Assembly: GCA_902766185.1 (NCBI GenBank)
Contig: CACXCQ010000054.1
Location: forward strand, 1-7,177
Reading direction: 5' to 3'
Source of the DNA: an uncultured Eubacteriales bacterium
GTDB taxonomy: Bacteria > Bacillota > Clostridia > Peptostreptococcales > Anaerovoracaceae
DNA: 7,177 bases
Shown: one piece after another, positions 1 through 6,749 of the stretch
How positions within the stretch are numbered: the stretch's first letter is position 1
How the letters are laid out: each line of letters opens with the position of its first letter
Position numbers and translations under genes: made by a program
The notes under the pieces: generated by a model
The model's database searches: none
Told to the model about the DNA's origin: nothing
The model's input: the letters and a program-made list of their open reading frames with translations, nothing else

Positions 1-1
1 G

Positions 2-1234
2 CTCGCCGTTGCGGATGAAGGGTATGATTTCTTCGCCTGGTATGACGCAGAAGGAAAAGTTGTCAGCTTCGAAGAGTCCCTGCTTGTTCAGAAGAAGGAC
101 GGCACCTATGAGGCCGGCACGTATACCGCGAAGTTCGTCAAGACATCGGATCCGCTGGATAAGGAAGAACTGCAGGCGGCAGTAGAAGCGGCGCAGGCAG
201 CTCAGCAGGCCGCGGAAGAAGCCAAGGAAGCAGCTGAGAAGAAGGCAGAAGAAGCCCAGAAGGCAGTCGAAGCAGCTGATCAGAAGGTGACCGAGGCGCA
301 GAACGCAGCGGAAGAAGCCAAGCAGGCAGCCGAGGAAGCAAAGAAGGCCGCGGAAGAAGCGAAGGCTGCGGCGGAGGCCGCGAAGGCAAACAACGGATCT
401 GAGCAGGCCCAGCAGGCCGTTGCAGAAGCGCAGGCCGCGGCTGAAGCTGCGCAGAAAGCGGCGGAGGCTGCCCAGAAGGCTGCCGAGGAGGCCGCAAAGG
501 CTGCAGGTGGAGAAGGTGAAAAGCCCGACAAGGATCGCAGCCAGCAGATGGGCGCGGACGGAACGGCTCTGGGCAAGGGCGCCTCTGCGGAAGCTGCCGA
601 GGCATTCATCACGTCGGCGAATACCGACGTCGACCCGGCCGGCACGGTATTCCTGCCTTTGCAGCTGAAGTCCGTGAAGCAGACGCAGAAGAGCCTGAAG
701 CTGAACTGGAAGAAGGTCACCGGCGCGAAGAAATACATGATCTTCGGCAACAAGTGCGGCACGAACAACAAGATGAAGAAGCTGACCACCGTCACGAAGA
801 ATTCCTACAACGTGAAGAAGGCGGTCAAGAAGGTCCAGAAGGGCAAGTACTACAAGTTCATGGTGGTCGCGCTGGATGAGAACAACAACGTGGTCGCCAC
901 CTCCAAGGTGGTCCACGCCGTGACGAAGGGAAGCAAGAAATACGGCAACCACAAGGCCATCAAGCTGCAGGTGAAGCAGGGCGGCAAGCTCAAGGCGGTC
1001 AAGAAGGCGACCGTGAAGGTCGGCAAGAAGCTGACCCTGAAGGCCACGCAGATCCCGGCCTCCAAGAAGCTGAAGGTGGCCAACCACACCAAGGTGCGCT
1101 TCGAGTCTACGGACGCGAACGTAGCCAGCGTCAGCAAGAAGGGCGTCATCACGGCCAAGGGTACAGGAACCTGTATCGTATACGCTTATGCTCAGAACGG
1201 CGTGTCGAAGACCGTGAAGGTCACCGTGAAGTAA
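2..1234 (+). CDS. Secreted/surface protein, 5'-truncated: Ala-rich coiled coil, FN3-like and Big_2-like C-terminus
   Basis: The reading frame is open from the window edge to TAA at 1232-1234, giving at least 410 residues; the start and any signal peptide lie upstream. A GTG at 287 is internal to this frame and is not the start. Visible residues 1-45 (GYDFFAWYDAEGKVVSF...GTYTAKF) resemble the end of an InlB-B/Listeria-Bacteroides-type extracellular repeat. Residues about 55-170 are a heptad-like Ala/Glu/Lys/Gln coiled coil, broken once by NNGSE. After a linker, residues about 218-310 look like a Lys-rich fibronectin III-like domain (LKLNWKKVTGAKKYMIFG). Residues about 320-410 look like a bacterial Ig-like group 2 domain (VRFESTDANVASVSKKGVITAKGTG). 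This C-terminal pair is common in clostridial surface proteins. No LPXTG, SLH or other anchor follows; the protein ends VTVK, so attachment must be upstream or it is released. An adhesive or structural role is inferred. The domain picture is fairly sure, the specific function unknown. Confidence 0.88.
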   Translation, partial: LAVADEGYDFFAWYDAEGKVVSFEESLLVQKKDGTYEAGTYTAKFVKTSDPLDKEELQAAVEAAQAAQQAAEEAKEAAEKKAEEAQKAVEAADQKVTEAQNAAEEAKQAAEEAKKAAEEAKAAAEAAKANNGSEQAQQAVAEAQAAAEAAQKAAEAAQKAAEEAAKAAGGEGEKPDKDRSQQMGADGTALGKGASAEAAEAFITSANTDVDPAGTVFLPLQLKSVKQTQKSLKLNWKKVTGAKKYMIFGNKCGTNNKMKKLTTVTKNSYNVKKAVKKVQKGKYYKFMVVALDENNNVVATSKVVHAVTKGSKKYGNHKAIKLQVKQGGKLKAVKKATVKVGKKLTLKATQIPASKKLKVANHTKVRFESTDANVASVSKKGVITAKGTGTCIVYAYAQNGVSKTVKVTVK

Positions 1235-1284
1235 GCGCATCGAATGGTGCGCGGTCTGATCGGGCAGACAGAACGAACTGAATG

Positions 1285-1312
1285 AAAAGGCTGGCGGCAG
1301 CGCCAGTCTTTT
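1285..1312 (+). terminator. Intrinsic terminator after the surface protein gene
   Basis: A 12-nt left arm AAAAGGCTGGCG (1285-1296), loop GCAG and right arm CGCCAGTCTTTT (1301-1312) pair along their whole length with a single G-T wobble. The A-tract and T-tract make it potentially bidirectional. It lies 50 bp after the stop codon of the surface protein. It also overlaps an upstream in-frame ATG (1282) of the next gene, which argues against that ATG being used. Confidence 0.85.
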
Positions 1313-1324
1313 CCCATACGAAAG

Positions 1325-1329
1325 AGGAG
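1325..1329 (+). promoter_or_regulatory. Ribosome binding site deciding the radical SAM start
   Basis: AGGAG sits 9 nt before ATG 1339. The alternative in-frame ATG at 1282 lies at the base of the terminator stem and has no purine-rich site before it, so 1339 is chosen. Confidence 0.8.
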
Positions 1330-1338
1330 AAGACAACC

Positions 1339-2217
1339 ATGCCATTAGATATTCGCGAAGTCAATCGGCCGATCACAGAGATCTACGATGTTTTTGTGAA
1401 GGTGACCGACGGATGCTCACACGGAAAATGCATATATTGCCCGTTTTTTAAGGAACCCTACCGCAGGCTGTCCGTCCAGGAGATCGAGGAGGAAGCGATC
1501 TGGGCCAAAGGCTGGTGCGAGGACCAGGGCGAGGAGCCGAAGCGCGCGTTCCTGCAGGGGGCGGACGCCTTTTCCCAGCCTTTTGAAACGCTCATGGCGG
1601 CGGCGGAGTACATTTACCGCGAAATGCCCTGGGTCAAGAGCATCGGCTCCTACGCCAGAGTGGACAATTTCCGCGACAAGACCGTGGATCAGATCCGCCA
1701 GCTGAAGGAGGCGGGGTATTCGGATATCTACGTCGGCATCGAGAGCGGAGATCCCCGGATCCTGAAGCGGAACAAGAAGGGCTACACGCCCGAGGACATC
1801 AGGGAGCAGATGCAAAAGCTGGACGAAGCGGGGATGGTATGGACAGGAAACTTCCTCAACGGCCTGGGCGGACACCGGTACGGTGACAAGCACGCCAGGC
1901 TGACGGCAGCGCTGTATAAGGATCTGAAGCCGGTATCCATCGAGGTGATGTCCCTGACCCTCATGGAAGGGACGAAACTGTACAAAAAAGGCATGCGCGG
2001 GAGCTTTCAGGAGGCGACGGAAGAGGAGCGGCTCGAAGAGCTGTGGGTCTTCCTCACGTGCCTGGAGAACGAGACCGTGATCCGGTGCCGGAACGTATCC
2101 AACGCGGTGAAACTGGCCGGGCGTCTCCCCCGGGACAAGCAGAAGCTTCTGGATGAGATCGACCGGGCCCTGGAAAAAGGGGTGGACTTTGACCGGGAGC
2201 GGATCCGGAAACTGTGA
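1339..2217 (+). CDS. Radical SAM superfamily protein (CX4CX2C type)
   Basis: This encodes 292 residues from ATG 1339. The iron-sulfur/SAM motif GCSHGKCIYC has cysteines at residues 26, 31 and 34, spaced CX4CX2C rather than the textbook CX3CX2C. I recall a clade of anaerobe proteins with GCSHNKCTFC-like motifs that share this spacing. Further family-like landmarks are FLQGADAF (71-78), the SYAR strand (104-107), the IESG motif (134-137) and a C-terminal GRLPRDKQKLLDEIDRAL segment. The N-terminal two thirds should form the partial TIM barrel binding a [4Fe-4S] cluster and SAM. No N-terminal B12-binding domain and no Cys-rich SPASM extension are visible. Such enzymes cleave SAM to a 5'-deoxyadenosyl radical; the substrate is unknown. 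The gene is flanked by a terminator and a new promoter, so it may be monocistronic, though no promoter of its own is evident. Superfamily confident; any name such as coproporphyrinogen oxidase would be unsupported. Confidence 0.9.
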   Translation: MPLDIREVNRPITEIYDVFVKVTDGCSHGKCIYCPFFKEPYRRLSVQEIEEEAIWAKGWCEDQGEEPKRAFLQGADAFSQPFETLMAAAEYIYREMPWVKSIGSYARVDNFRDKTVDQIRQLKEAGYSDIYVGIESGDPRILKRNKKGYTPEDIREQMQKLDEAGMVWTGNFLNGLGGHRYGDKHARLTAALYKDLKPVSIEVMSLTLMEGTKLYKKGMRGSFQEATEEERLEELWVFLTCLENETVIRCRNVSNAVKLAGRLPRDKQKLLDEIDRALEKGVDFDRERIRKL

Positions 2218-2218
2218 A

Positions 2219-2234
2219 GGATCGGGCCCGATCC
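2219..2234. repeat. Perfect 16-bp palindrome just after the radical SAM stop
   Basis: GGATCGGGCCCGATCC begins 2 nt after the TGA and is self-complementary along its full length. GATCCGG occurs three times around it (2202-2208, 2230-2236, 2244-2250). No T-tract follows, so it is not a classical intrinsic terminator. It could be a protein site or a weak stop for the upstream transcript. Confidence 0.6.
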
Positions 2235-2306
2235 GGCAGCTGTGATCCGGACACCATACAAATATCACGATAATTGAATAAAGTAAAACATACCCTGCGA
2301 TTCTTT

Positions 2307-2315
2307 TGGTATAAT
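2307..2315 (+). promoter_or_regulatory. Extended -10 promoter for the DUF2207-YjgR-like unit
   Basis: TGGTATAAT combines a perfect TATAAT (2310-2315) with the TGn extension, in an AT-rich stretch (about 2256-2315) that contrasts with the GC-rich genes. No good -35 lies at the usual distance; TTGAAT at 2274-2279 is 30 nt upstream, which is too far. The extended -10 could compensate. Transcription would start near 2322, about 35 nt before the likely start codon. Confidence 0.65.
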
Positions 2316-2356
2316 GAACCTGCAAAGTGCGGGAAGAACCGCAGAAAGGAGACGCG

Positions 2357-4327
2357 ATGATGAATACAGTAAACGCAAGCCGGTCATCGGGCGCGGCGCT
2401 CAGGGCGACGGCGCTGAGCATTGCGGTGATCGCCGTGATGGCTGCGGCGCTGCTGGCGGCAGGCGCGCTGCTTTGGACGCAGCCCGTTCACGCGGAAAGC
2501 AACTTTGTCATCGAGGATTACGACATCGAAATGCAGGTGAACGAGGATGATACGTACCTGATCACCGAGACCATCGATGTGCATTTCACAGCGCCGAGTC
2601 ACGGCATCTACCGGGTGATCCCCAATAAGCAGCGCCTGGATCGGGACGGACAGGTGGATAACTTTTACGCGAAGGTGAAGGACTTTGAGGTACTGTCCGG
2701 CCAGCCTTTTGATGAGGAAAAAGGCGACGACGGGTACTACATCAAGATCGGAGATTCGGACGAATACGCGGATGAGGATACCACCTATCAGCTCTCATAC
2801 GTTTTTGATATGCGGGGAGACCACCTGGACGGAGCGGACGAGGTATACTACAATCTCGTCGGCACCACATGGGAAGCACAGTCCATCGATCACGTGACGG
2901 CGAAGATCACCTTCCCCAAGCCCATCGACATGAGCAAGGTGGGACTGAAGACCGGATATCAGGAGGACGTGCCCTTCACTCCGAAGGGAGACAAAACGGT
3001 ACTGGTGGATACGACTGAGAACTGCCTCGGCGGACTGACCATCCGTGCGGTGCTGCCCCAGGGGTACTTCACGAAGCAGGCGTGGAAGTCCAACCTTCTG
3101 TTCTACATTCTCATTGCCATTCTGGCGGCCGTGACTGCCTTTGGATTCTTCCTCTGGCGCAAATACGGCAAAGATCCGGACATCATCGAGACGGAAGAGT
3201 TCTACCCGCCGGAGGGAATGAATTCCGCGGAGGTGGCCTACCTCGATACGGGAGAGATCGAGGGCAGTCACGTCACCAGCATGCTGCTTGAGCTGGCGGA
3301 CAAAGGGTATCTCCGGATCAAGGAGATCGAGGTCCCCTACGGACTGAAGAAAAAGAAGACCAAGATCAGCTACGAGATCATCAAGGTGAAGGAATACGAT
3401 GGAGATTCCCCCGACGAGGAGACATTCATGGAAGGACTCTTCGATGTGGACGAGACCTCCGTCGAGATGGAAGATCTGCAGAACAGCTTCTACGAGACCG
3501 TCAAAGAGATCAAGAGCAACATCATGGAACGCTACTCGGGCCAGCTCTGGGACAGCAAGGCCGAAGGCGTCGCTACATCGCTGAGGATCGTGGCGATACT
3601 TGGAATGATCGCCCTGTTCCTGATCTCCAAGATACTGAACGGCAGCCCGATCTTCGTCGGCCACGGCGACTTCATCTTCTATATCGTTATCGGCATTCTG
3701 CAGATCGCTCTGCCCATCGCCGGATTCACCGGGATCGCGGCCTGGATCAACAAGCCCCAAAAGAAAGTGGGGAAATTCATTCTCGGGTTCATCGGCTGGG
3801 CTGCCCTGATTTTGCTGAGCTTCGGCATGGCGGTACTCTTTGACACCTGCATGGGTGCGCAGATCGTTCCATACCTGATCGGCATGGGGATGGTCTTCCT
3901 GCTGATCCTGATGGCGGCGCTCTGCGAGAGGATGTCCGATGACTACGCGGAGATGCTGGGCAAGATCAGAGGCTACAAGCGGTTCCTCCAGGTTGCGGAG
4001 AAGGATCGCATGGAAATGTTGGCTGAGCAGGATCCGAACTATTACTACAAGAACCTGGCCTTTGCCTTCGCCCTGGGGGTGACGGCGGTGTACGCGAAGC
4101 GCTTCGCGGATCTGGCCAAGGAGCCGCCGAAGTGGTACGATTCCCGGTACTACGCGGTTGGCATGGGACCCCATACAGCCTTTGACTCCGTGTCCATGAT
4201 GGATTCCATGAACAACATGATGGACAGCGTGGGCACCAGCATGACCTCATCACCCTCGAGCGGCGGTGGCGGCGGATCGTTCTCCGGCGGCGGCGGAGCC
4301 GGCGGTGGCGGCGGCGGATCCTGGTAG
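2357..4327 (+). CDS. DUF2207 domain-containing membrane protein with Gly-rich C-terminus
   Basis: The start is ATG 2357 or the adjacent ATG 2360, both served by AAAGGAG at 2345-2351; a GTG at 2327 would put the RBS inside the gene and is rejected. The protein is 656 residues from 2357. A signal peptide occupies about 1-46 (cleavage suggested at VHA/ES). The exported domain about 47-245 begins NFVIEDYDIEMQVNEDDTYLITE and has the GIYRVIPNK element typical of DUF2207. A membrane segment follows at 247-267. Next is a cytosolic-type region RKYGKDPD...PPEGMNSAEVAYL (268-300) with a helical LLELADKGYLRI segment. Four further hydrophobic segments lie at about 409-427, 438-464, 474-495 and 503-522. 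The tail 634-656 is almost pure Gly/Ser ending GGSW, a hallmark of this family. Molecular function is unknown; an envelope role is inferred from topology. The downstream ATPase gene is 69 bp away with no terminator between. Confidence 0.92.
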   Translation: MMNTVNASRSSGAALRATALSIAVIAVMAAALLAAGALLWTQPVHAESNFVIEDYDIEMQVNEDDTYLITETIDVHFTAPSHGIYRVIPNKQRLDRDGQVDNFYAKVKDFEVLSGQPFDEEKGDDGYYIKIGDSDEYADEDTTYQLSYVFDMRGDHLDGADEVYYNLVGTTWEAQSIDHVTAKITFPKPIDMSKVGLKTGYQEDVPFTPKGDKTVLVDTTENCLGGLTIRAVLPQGYFTKQAWKSNLLFYILIAILAAVTAFGFFLWRKYGKDPDIIETEEFYPPEGMNSAEVAYLDTGEIEGSHVTSMLLELADKGYLRIKEIEVPYGLKKKKTKISYEIIKVKEYDGDSPDEETFMEGLFDVDETSVEMEDLQNSFYETVKEIKSNIMERYSGQLWDSKAEGVATSLRIVAILGMIALFLISKILNGSPIFVGHGDFIFYIVIGILQIALPIAGFTGIAAWINKPQKKVGKFILGFIGWAALILLSFGMAVLFDTCMGAQIVPYLIGMGMVFLLILMAALCERMSDDYAEMLGKIRGYKRFLQVAEKDRMEMLAEQDPNYYYKNLAFAFALGVTAVYAKRFADLAKEPPKWYDSRYYAVGMGPHTAFDSVSMMDSMNNMMDSVGTSMTSSPSSGGGGGSFSGGGGAGGGGGGSW

Positions 4328-4396
4328 AGACCGCGCAAAGGCTGGAGCGGCACGACGAAACAGAACCAAAATCCAACCAAAAGAAAGGAACGAAAT

Positions 4397-6058
4397 ATGC
4401 TTAGAGACGAGAGAATCTGGATCGGCAACAACGATGCCGGCGAACCGGTATCCATTATCCCGAAGATGGCCAACCGCCATGGCCTGGTGGCCGGAGCCAC
4501 AGGCACGGGCAAGACCGTGACCCTGAAGGTGATGGCGGAGACCTTCAGCGACATGGGCGTCCCGGTCTTCATGGCGGACGTCAAAGGGGATATCGCCGGC
4601 ATGATGCTGCCCGGCGCGGACAACGAAAACATGCAGGAAAGGATCGCCCGCTTCGGTCTGGCTGAGCACGGATTCAACTATCAGGGGTACCCGGTCAGCC
4701 TTTGGGACATCTACGGCGGGAAGGGGGTCCAGCTGCGGACCACCATCTCGGAGATGGGACCGCTGCTGCTGTCCCGGATCATGGACCTGAATGAGCTGCA
4801 GAGCGACATCCTGACCATCGTGTTCAAGATCGCCGACGACAACGGGCTGATGCTTGTTGACACGAAGGACCTGAAGGCCATGCTGGCCTGGGTGGACGAC
4901 CATTCGGCGGAACTGCAGATGGATTACGGAAAGATCTCCAGCGCGTCCATCGGCGTCATCACCCGCGCGGTGGTGGCTCTGGAGACCGCGGGCGGCGATG
5001 TGTTCTTCGGCGAGCCTGCCCTGAGCCTTACCGACTGGCTGGCCCAGGACGGCGGCAAGGGCGTCATCAACATCCTGGACAGCTCGTCTCTGATCAACAA
5101 CGGCAGACTTTACTCCACCTTCCTGCTGTGGCTGCTTTCGGAGCTCTTCGAGATGATGCCTGAGGTAGGCGATCTGGACAAGCCCAAGATGATCTTCTTC
5201 TTCGATGAAGCACATCTGCTGTTCACCGACGCGCCCAAGGCGCTGCTGGAGAAGATCGAGCAGGTGGTGAAACTGATCCGGTCCAAGGGCGTGGGCGTAT
5301 ACTTCTGCACCCAGAACCCCAGGGACATCCCCGACGGCGTACTGGCCCAGCTGAGCAACAAGGTCCAGCACGGTCTGCGAGCCTACACCCCGGCTGACCA
5401 GAGAGCGGTCCAGGCTGCGGCGGATTCCTTCCGGGTAAATCCTGCTTTTGATACGTACGAAACGATCCTGAATCTGGGCACCGGTGAAGCGGTGGTGTCC
5501 ACCCTCGGCGAGGATGGCATCCCGCAGGAGGCGCAGAAGACTTACATTCTGCCGCCCCGCAGTTTCATGGGCGGCATCAGCGATGAGCAGCGGGACAACG
5601 CGATAAAGAGCAGCCTGCTGTACAGCAAGTACGCTACGCCGGTGGATCCGGATTCCGCCTATGAGATCCTTCAGCGCAAGGGGATCGAAGACCAGCAGGC
5701 GGCCGAGGAAGCGGCGGCAGCGGAGGAAGCCGCAAAGGCAGAAGAGGCTGCCCAGAAGGCTGCGGAGAAGGAGGCGGCAAAAGCTGAAGCGGCCGCGCAG
5801 AAAGAAGCGGCGAAGGCGGAAGCGGCTGCGGCCAAGGAAGCCGCAAAGGCAGAGGCGGCCGCGGCAAAGGCTGCGGAGAAGGCTGAGAAGGAGCGCCGCA
5901 AGGAGATCGCTAAAGTCGGCAACTCCGTCATGGGCACCGTTGGCCGTGAAGTGGGCAAGACCTTCGGCGGCAAATTCGGCAAGTTCGGCAAGACCCTGGG
6001 CGGAAACCTCGGCGCCCAGCTGGGTCGCGGGATCCTGAACACCCTGGTGAAGAAGTAG
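4397..6058 (+). CDS. YjgR/HerA-like DUF853 P-loop ATPase with long Ala-rich coiled coil
   Basis: This encodes 553 residues from ATG 4397, preceded by AAAGGAA (4384-4390). The family is recognised from the N-terminal IWIGN, the Walker A motif GATGTGKT (33-40), the DVKGD segment (61-65), the Walker B/acidic motif FFFDEAH (267-273), YFCTQNPRDIPDGVLAQLSN (from 302) and GLRAYTPADQRAV (conserved Arg at 328). These match DUF853/YjgR proteins of the HerA/FtsK-like ATPase group, which are expected to form hexameric rings. A nucleic-acid motor activity is inferred from relatives and is not demonstrated for YjgR. Residues 432-505 form a very regular Ala/Glu/Lys coiled coil. It is followed by a Gly/Phe/Lys tail (about 506-553, GKFGKFGKTLGGNLG) ending LGRGILNTLVKK. 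The tail resembles the usual YjgR terminus, but the coil seems expanded relative to the roughly 500-residue E. coli protein. It is likely co-transcribed with the DUF2207 gene and closed by the 6147 terminator. Confidence 0.92.
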   Translation: MLRDERIWIGNNDAGEPVSIIPKMANRHGLVAGATGTGKTVTLKVMAETFSDMGVPVFMADVKGDIAGMMLPGADNENMQERIARFGLAEHGFNYQGYPVSLWDIYGGKGVQLRTTISEMGPLLLSRIMDLNELQSDILTIVFKIADDNGLMLVDTKDLKAMLAWVDDHSAELQMDYGKISSASIGVITRAVVALETAGGDVFFGEPALSLTDWLAQDGGKGVINILDSSSLINNGRLYSTFLLWLLSELFEMMPEVGDLDKPKMIFFFDEAHLLFTDAPKALLEKIEQVVKLIRSKGVGVYFCTQNPRDIPDGVLAQLSNKVQHGLRAYTPADQRAVQAAADSFRVNPAFDTYETILNLGTGEAVVSTLGEDGIPQEAQKTYILPPRSFMGGISDEQRDNAIKSSLLYSKYATPVDPDSAYEILQRKGIEDQQAAEEAAAAEEAAKAEEAAQKAAEKEAAKAEAAAQKEAAKAEAAAAKEAAKAEAAAAKAAEKAEKERRKEIAKVGNSVMGTVGREVGKTFGGKFGKFGKTLGGNLGAQLGRGILNTLVKK

Positions 6059-6146
6059 AGCGCCGGGTTCGACTGGCGGCTGAGCGGTCCGCCCGACGGC
6101 AACTGACAGAATCGACCATTCGGACATCGCCTGGAATATGCGAAAC

Positions 6147-6182
6147 AAACGAACTGTTGCATTGCGCGCAACAGTTCGTTTT
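6147..6182 (+). terminator. Intrinsic terminator after the YjgR-like gene
   Basis: AAACGAACTGTTGC (6147-6160) is perfectly complementary to GCAACAGTTCGTTT (6168-6181), with the 7-nt loop ATTGCGC and a short T-tract. This 14-bp stem is the strongest terminator in the window and marks the end of the protein-coding part, 88 bp after the stop codon. Confidence 0.88.
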
Positions 6183-6250
6183 GCATTTTGGCGGAACGCA
6201 GCTGGTGGCCAGCGGCTGGGGCGGATCTTGCGGCGGTTTTTCGTTGGCCC

Positions 6251-6286
6251 TGCGCCGGCCATGCGCCGGACCTGCGCCGACCCTGC
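6251..6286. repeat. 11-bp GC-rich tandem repeat, three copies
   Basis: TGCGCCGGCCA, TGCGCCGGACC and TGCGCCGACCC follow one another at 6251, 6262 and 6273, and the trinucleotide TGC starts a fourth partial copy at 6284. The period of 11 is not a multiple of 3, so it is not coding in register. No function is apparent. Confidence 0.7.
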
Positions 6287-6292
6287 TTTACT

Positions 6293-6330
6293 CCGCCTTC
6301 GCTCGCCGCACCCCGCCTTCGCCCACCGCA
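6293..6330. repeat. 18-bp direct repeat with 20-bp period, two copies
   Basis: CCGCCTTCGCTCGCCGCA (6293-6310) and CCGCCTTCGCCCACCGCA (6313-6330) differ at two positions. They follow the 11-bp repeat. The stretch 6183-6410 holds nothing else I can name apart from these repeats, an 8-bp palindrome GTGTACAC (6338-6345) and CTGTCCACA (6380-6388), two mismatches from a DnaA box. Confidence 0.65.
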
Positions 6331-6410
6331 GAACGTGGTGTACACAAATCGGGTCTGTTGTATTTCTACGCTGCTCGCACTGTCCACAATCTGGGGTACA
6401 GTACACGCGG

Positions 6411-6574
6411 CAAAAATGTTGATTCGGGATTTCAGATCCGAGATCAACACGACAGGGTGAGAAGGTGAGCCTTGTTTTTTTCCATTTTGCGTGCCTCGTG
6501 TTGATCTGTTCTCTGACGCGCGTTATCAACACGGACTTGGCCGTTTCCCGTGTTGATATGCTGTGGCGCAGGAC
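6411..6574 (+). repeat. 164-bp direct repeat, copy 1
   Basis: It aligns without gaps to 6627-6790 at an offset of 216 bp; by hand I count about 17 differences in 164 positions (roughly 90% identity). It contains inverted-repeat elements E1 and E2 and the first half of E3. None of the differences falls in the 9-bp arms of E1 or E2. The unit has no open frame with convincing coding character, no transposase and no terminal inverted repeat bounding it. Confidence 0.92.
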
Positions 6575-6749
6575 GGATCAACACGAGATGACCCACTTGG
6601 CCTTGCCTTGTCTTTGCTCCGGCCGCAAAAAATGTTGATTCGGGATTTCAGATTCGAGATCAACACGACCGGGCGTGAAGGTGAACCTTGATTTCTTCCA
6701 TTTTGCGTGTCTCGTGTTGATCTGTTTTCTGACGCGCGTTATCAACACG
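6415..6749. other. Array of five inverted-repeat elements, TGTTGAT-N19-ATCAACA
   Basis: Five elements share inverted arms, best consensus CGTGTTGAT and ATCAACACG, always separated by exactly 19 nt. As 37-bp units they are E1 6415-6451, E2 6497-6533, E3 6549-6585, E4 6631-6667 and E5 6713-6749. E1 and E4 have AA in place of the first CG, so their paired core is 7 bp; E2, E3 and E5 have perfect 9-bp arms. Spacers differ among E1, E2 and E3, while E4 repeats E1 and E5 repeats E2 with one substitution each. The gaps between elements are 45, 15, 45 and 45 nt. Arms conserved against variable spacers suggest that the arms are the functional part, either as paired half-sites for a protein or as hairpin stems. 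I do not recognise the motif as any known operator, iteron or recombination site. Confidence 0.88.

Noticed and set aside
1282..1338. Upstream ATG start for the radical SAM gene
   Set aside because: It overlaps the terminator stem, lacks an RBS and adds 19 residues of no family character; ATG 1339 has a well-spaced AGGAG.
2795..4174. A long minus-strand open frame inside the DUF2207 gene
   Set aside because: It lies wholly antisense to a gene with a clear signal peptide, membrane segments and Gly-rich tail. Its translation has no recognisable family.
5064..5100. Two further ATCAACA heptamers in the YjgR-like gene, possibly part of the array
   Set aside because: They encode Ile-Asn codons in the protein and have no TGTTGAT partner at 19 nt, so they are coincidental.
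6138..6468. Small plus-strand open frames in the 6.1-6.5 kb spacer
   Set aside because: They start inside the terminator stem or tandem repeats, overlap each other in different frames, and lack RBS and recognisable sequence.
4250..6532. A very long open frame on the minus strand (about 760 codons)
   Set aside because: It runs antisense through the YjgR-like gene, whose motifs are unmistakable, and through the terminator and repeats. Its translation is low-complexity and has no RBS; it results from GC-rich codon bias.
6415..6660. Similar peptides (…QINTRHAKWKK…) encoded antisense in both 164-bp copies, as if a repeated gene
   Set aside because: The 216-bp offset is divisible by 3, so the frame recurs automatically. 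Differences between copies are mostly amino-acid changing and there is no RBS, so it is a by-product of the repeat.
6415..6749. Integron attC sites or a mobile-element array
   Set aside because: The arms do not fit GTTRRRY/RYYYAAC core sites, and no integrase, transposase or target-site duplication is visible.
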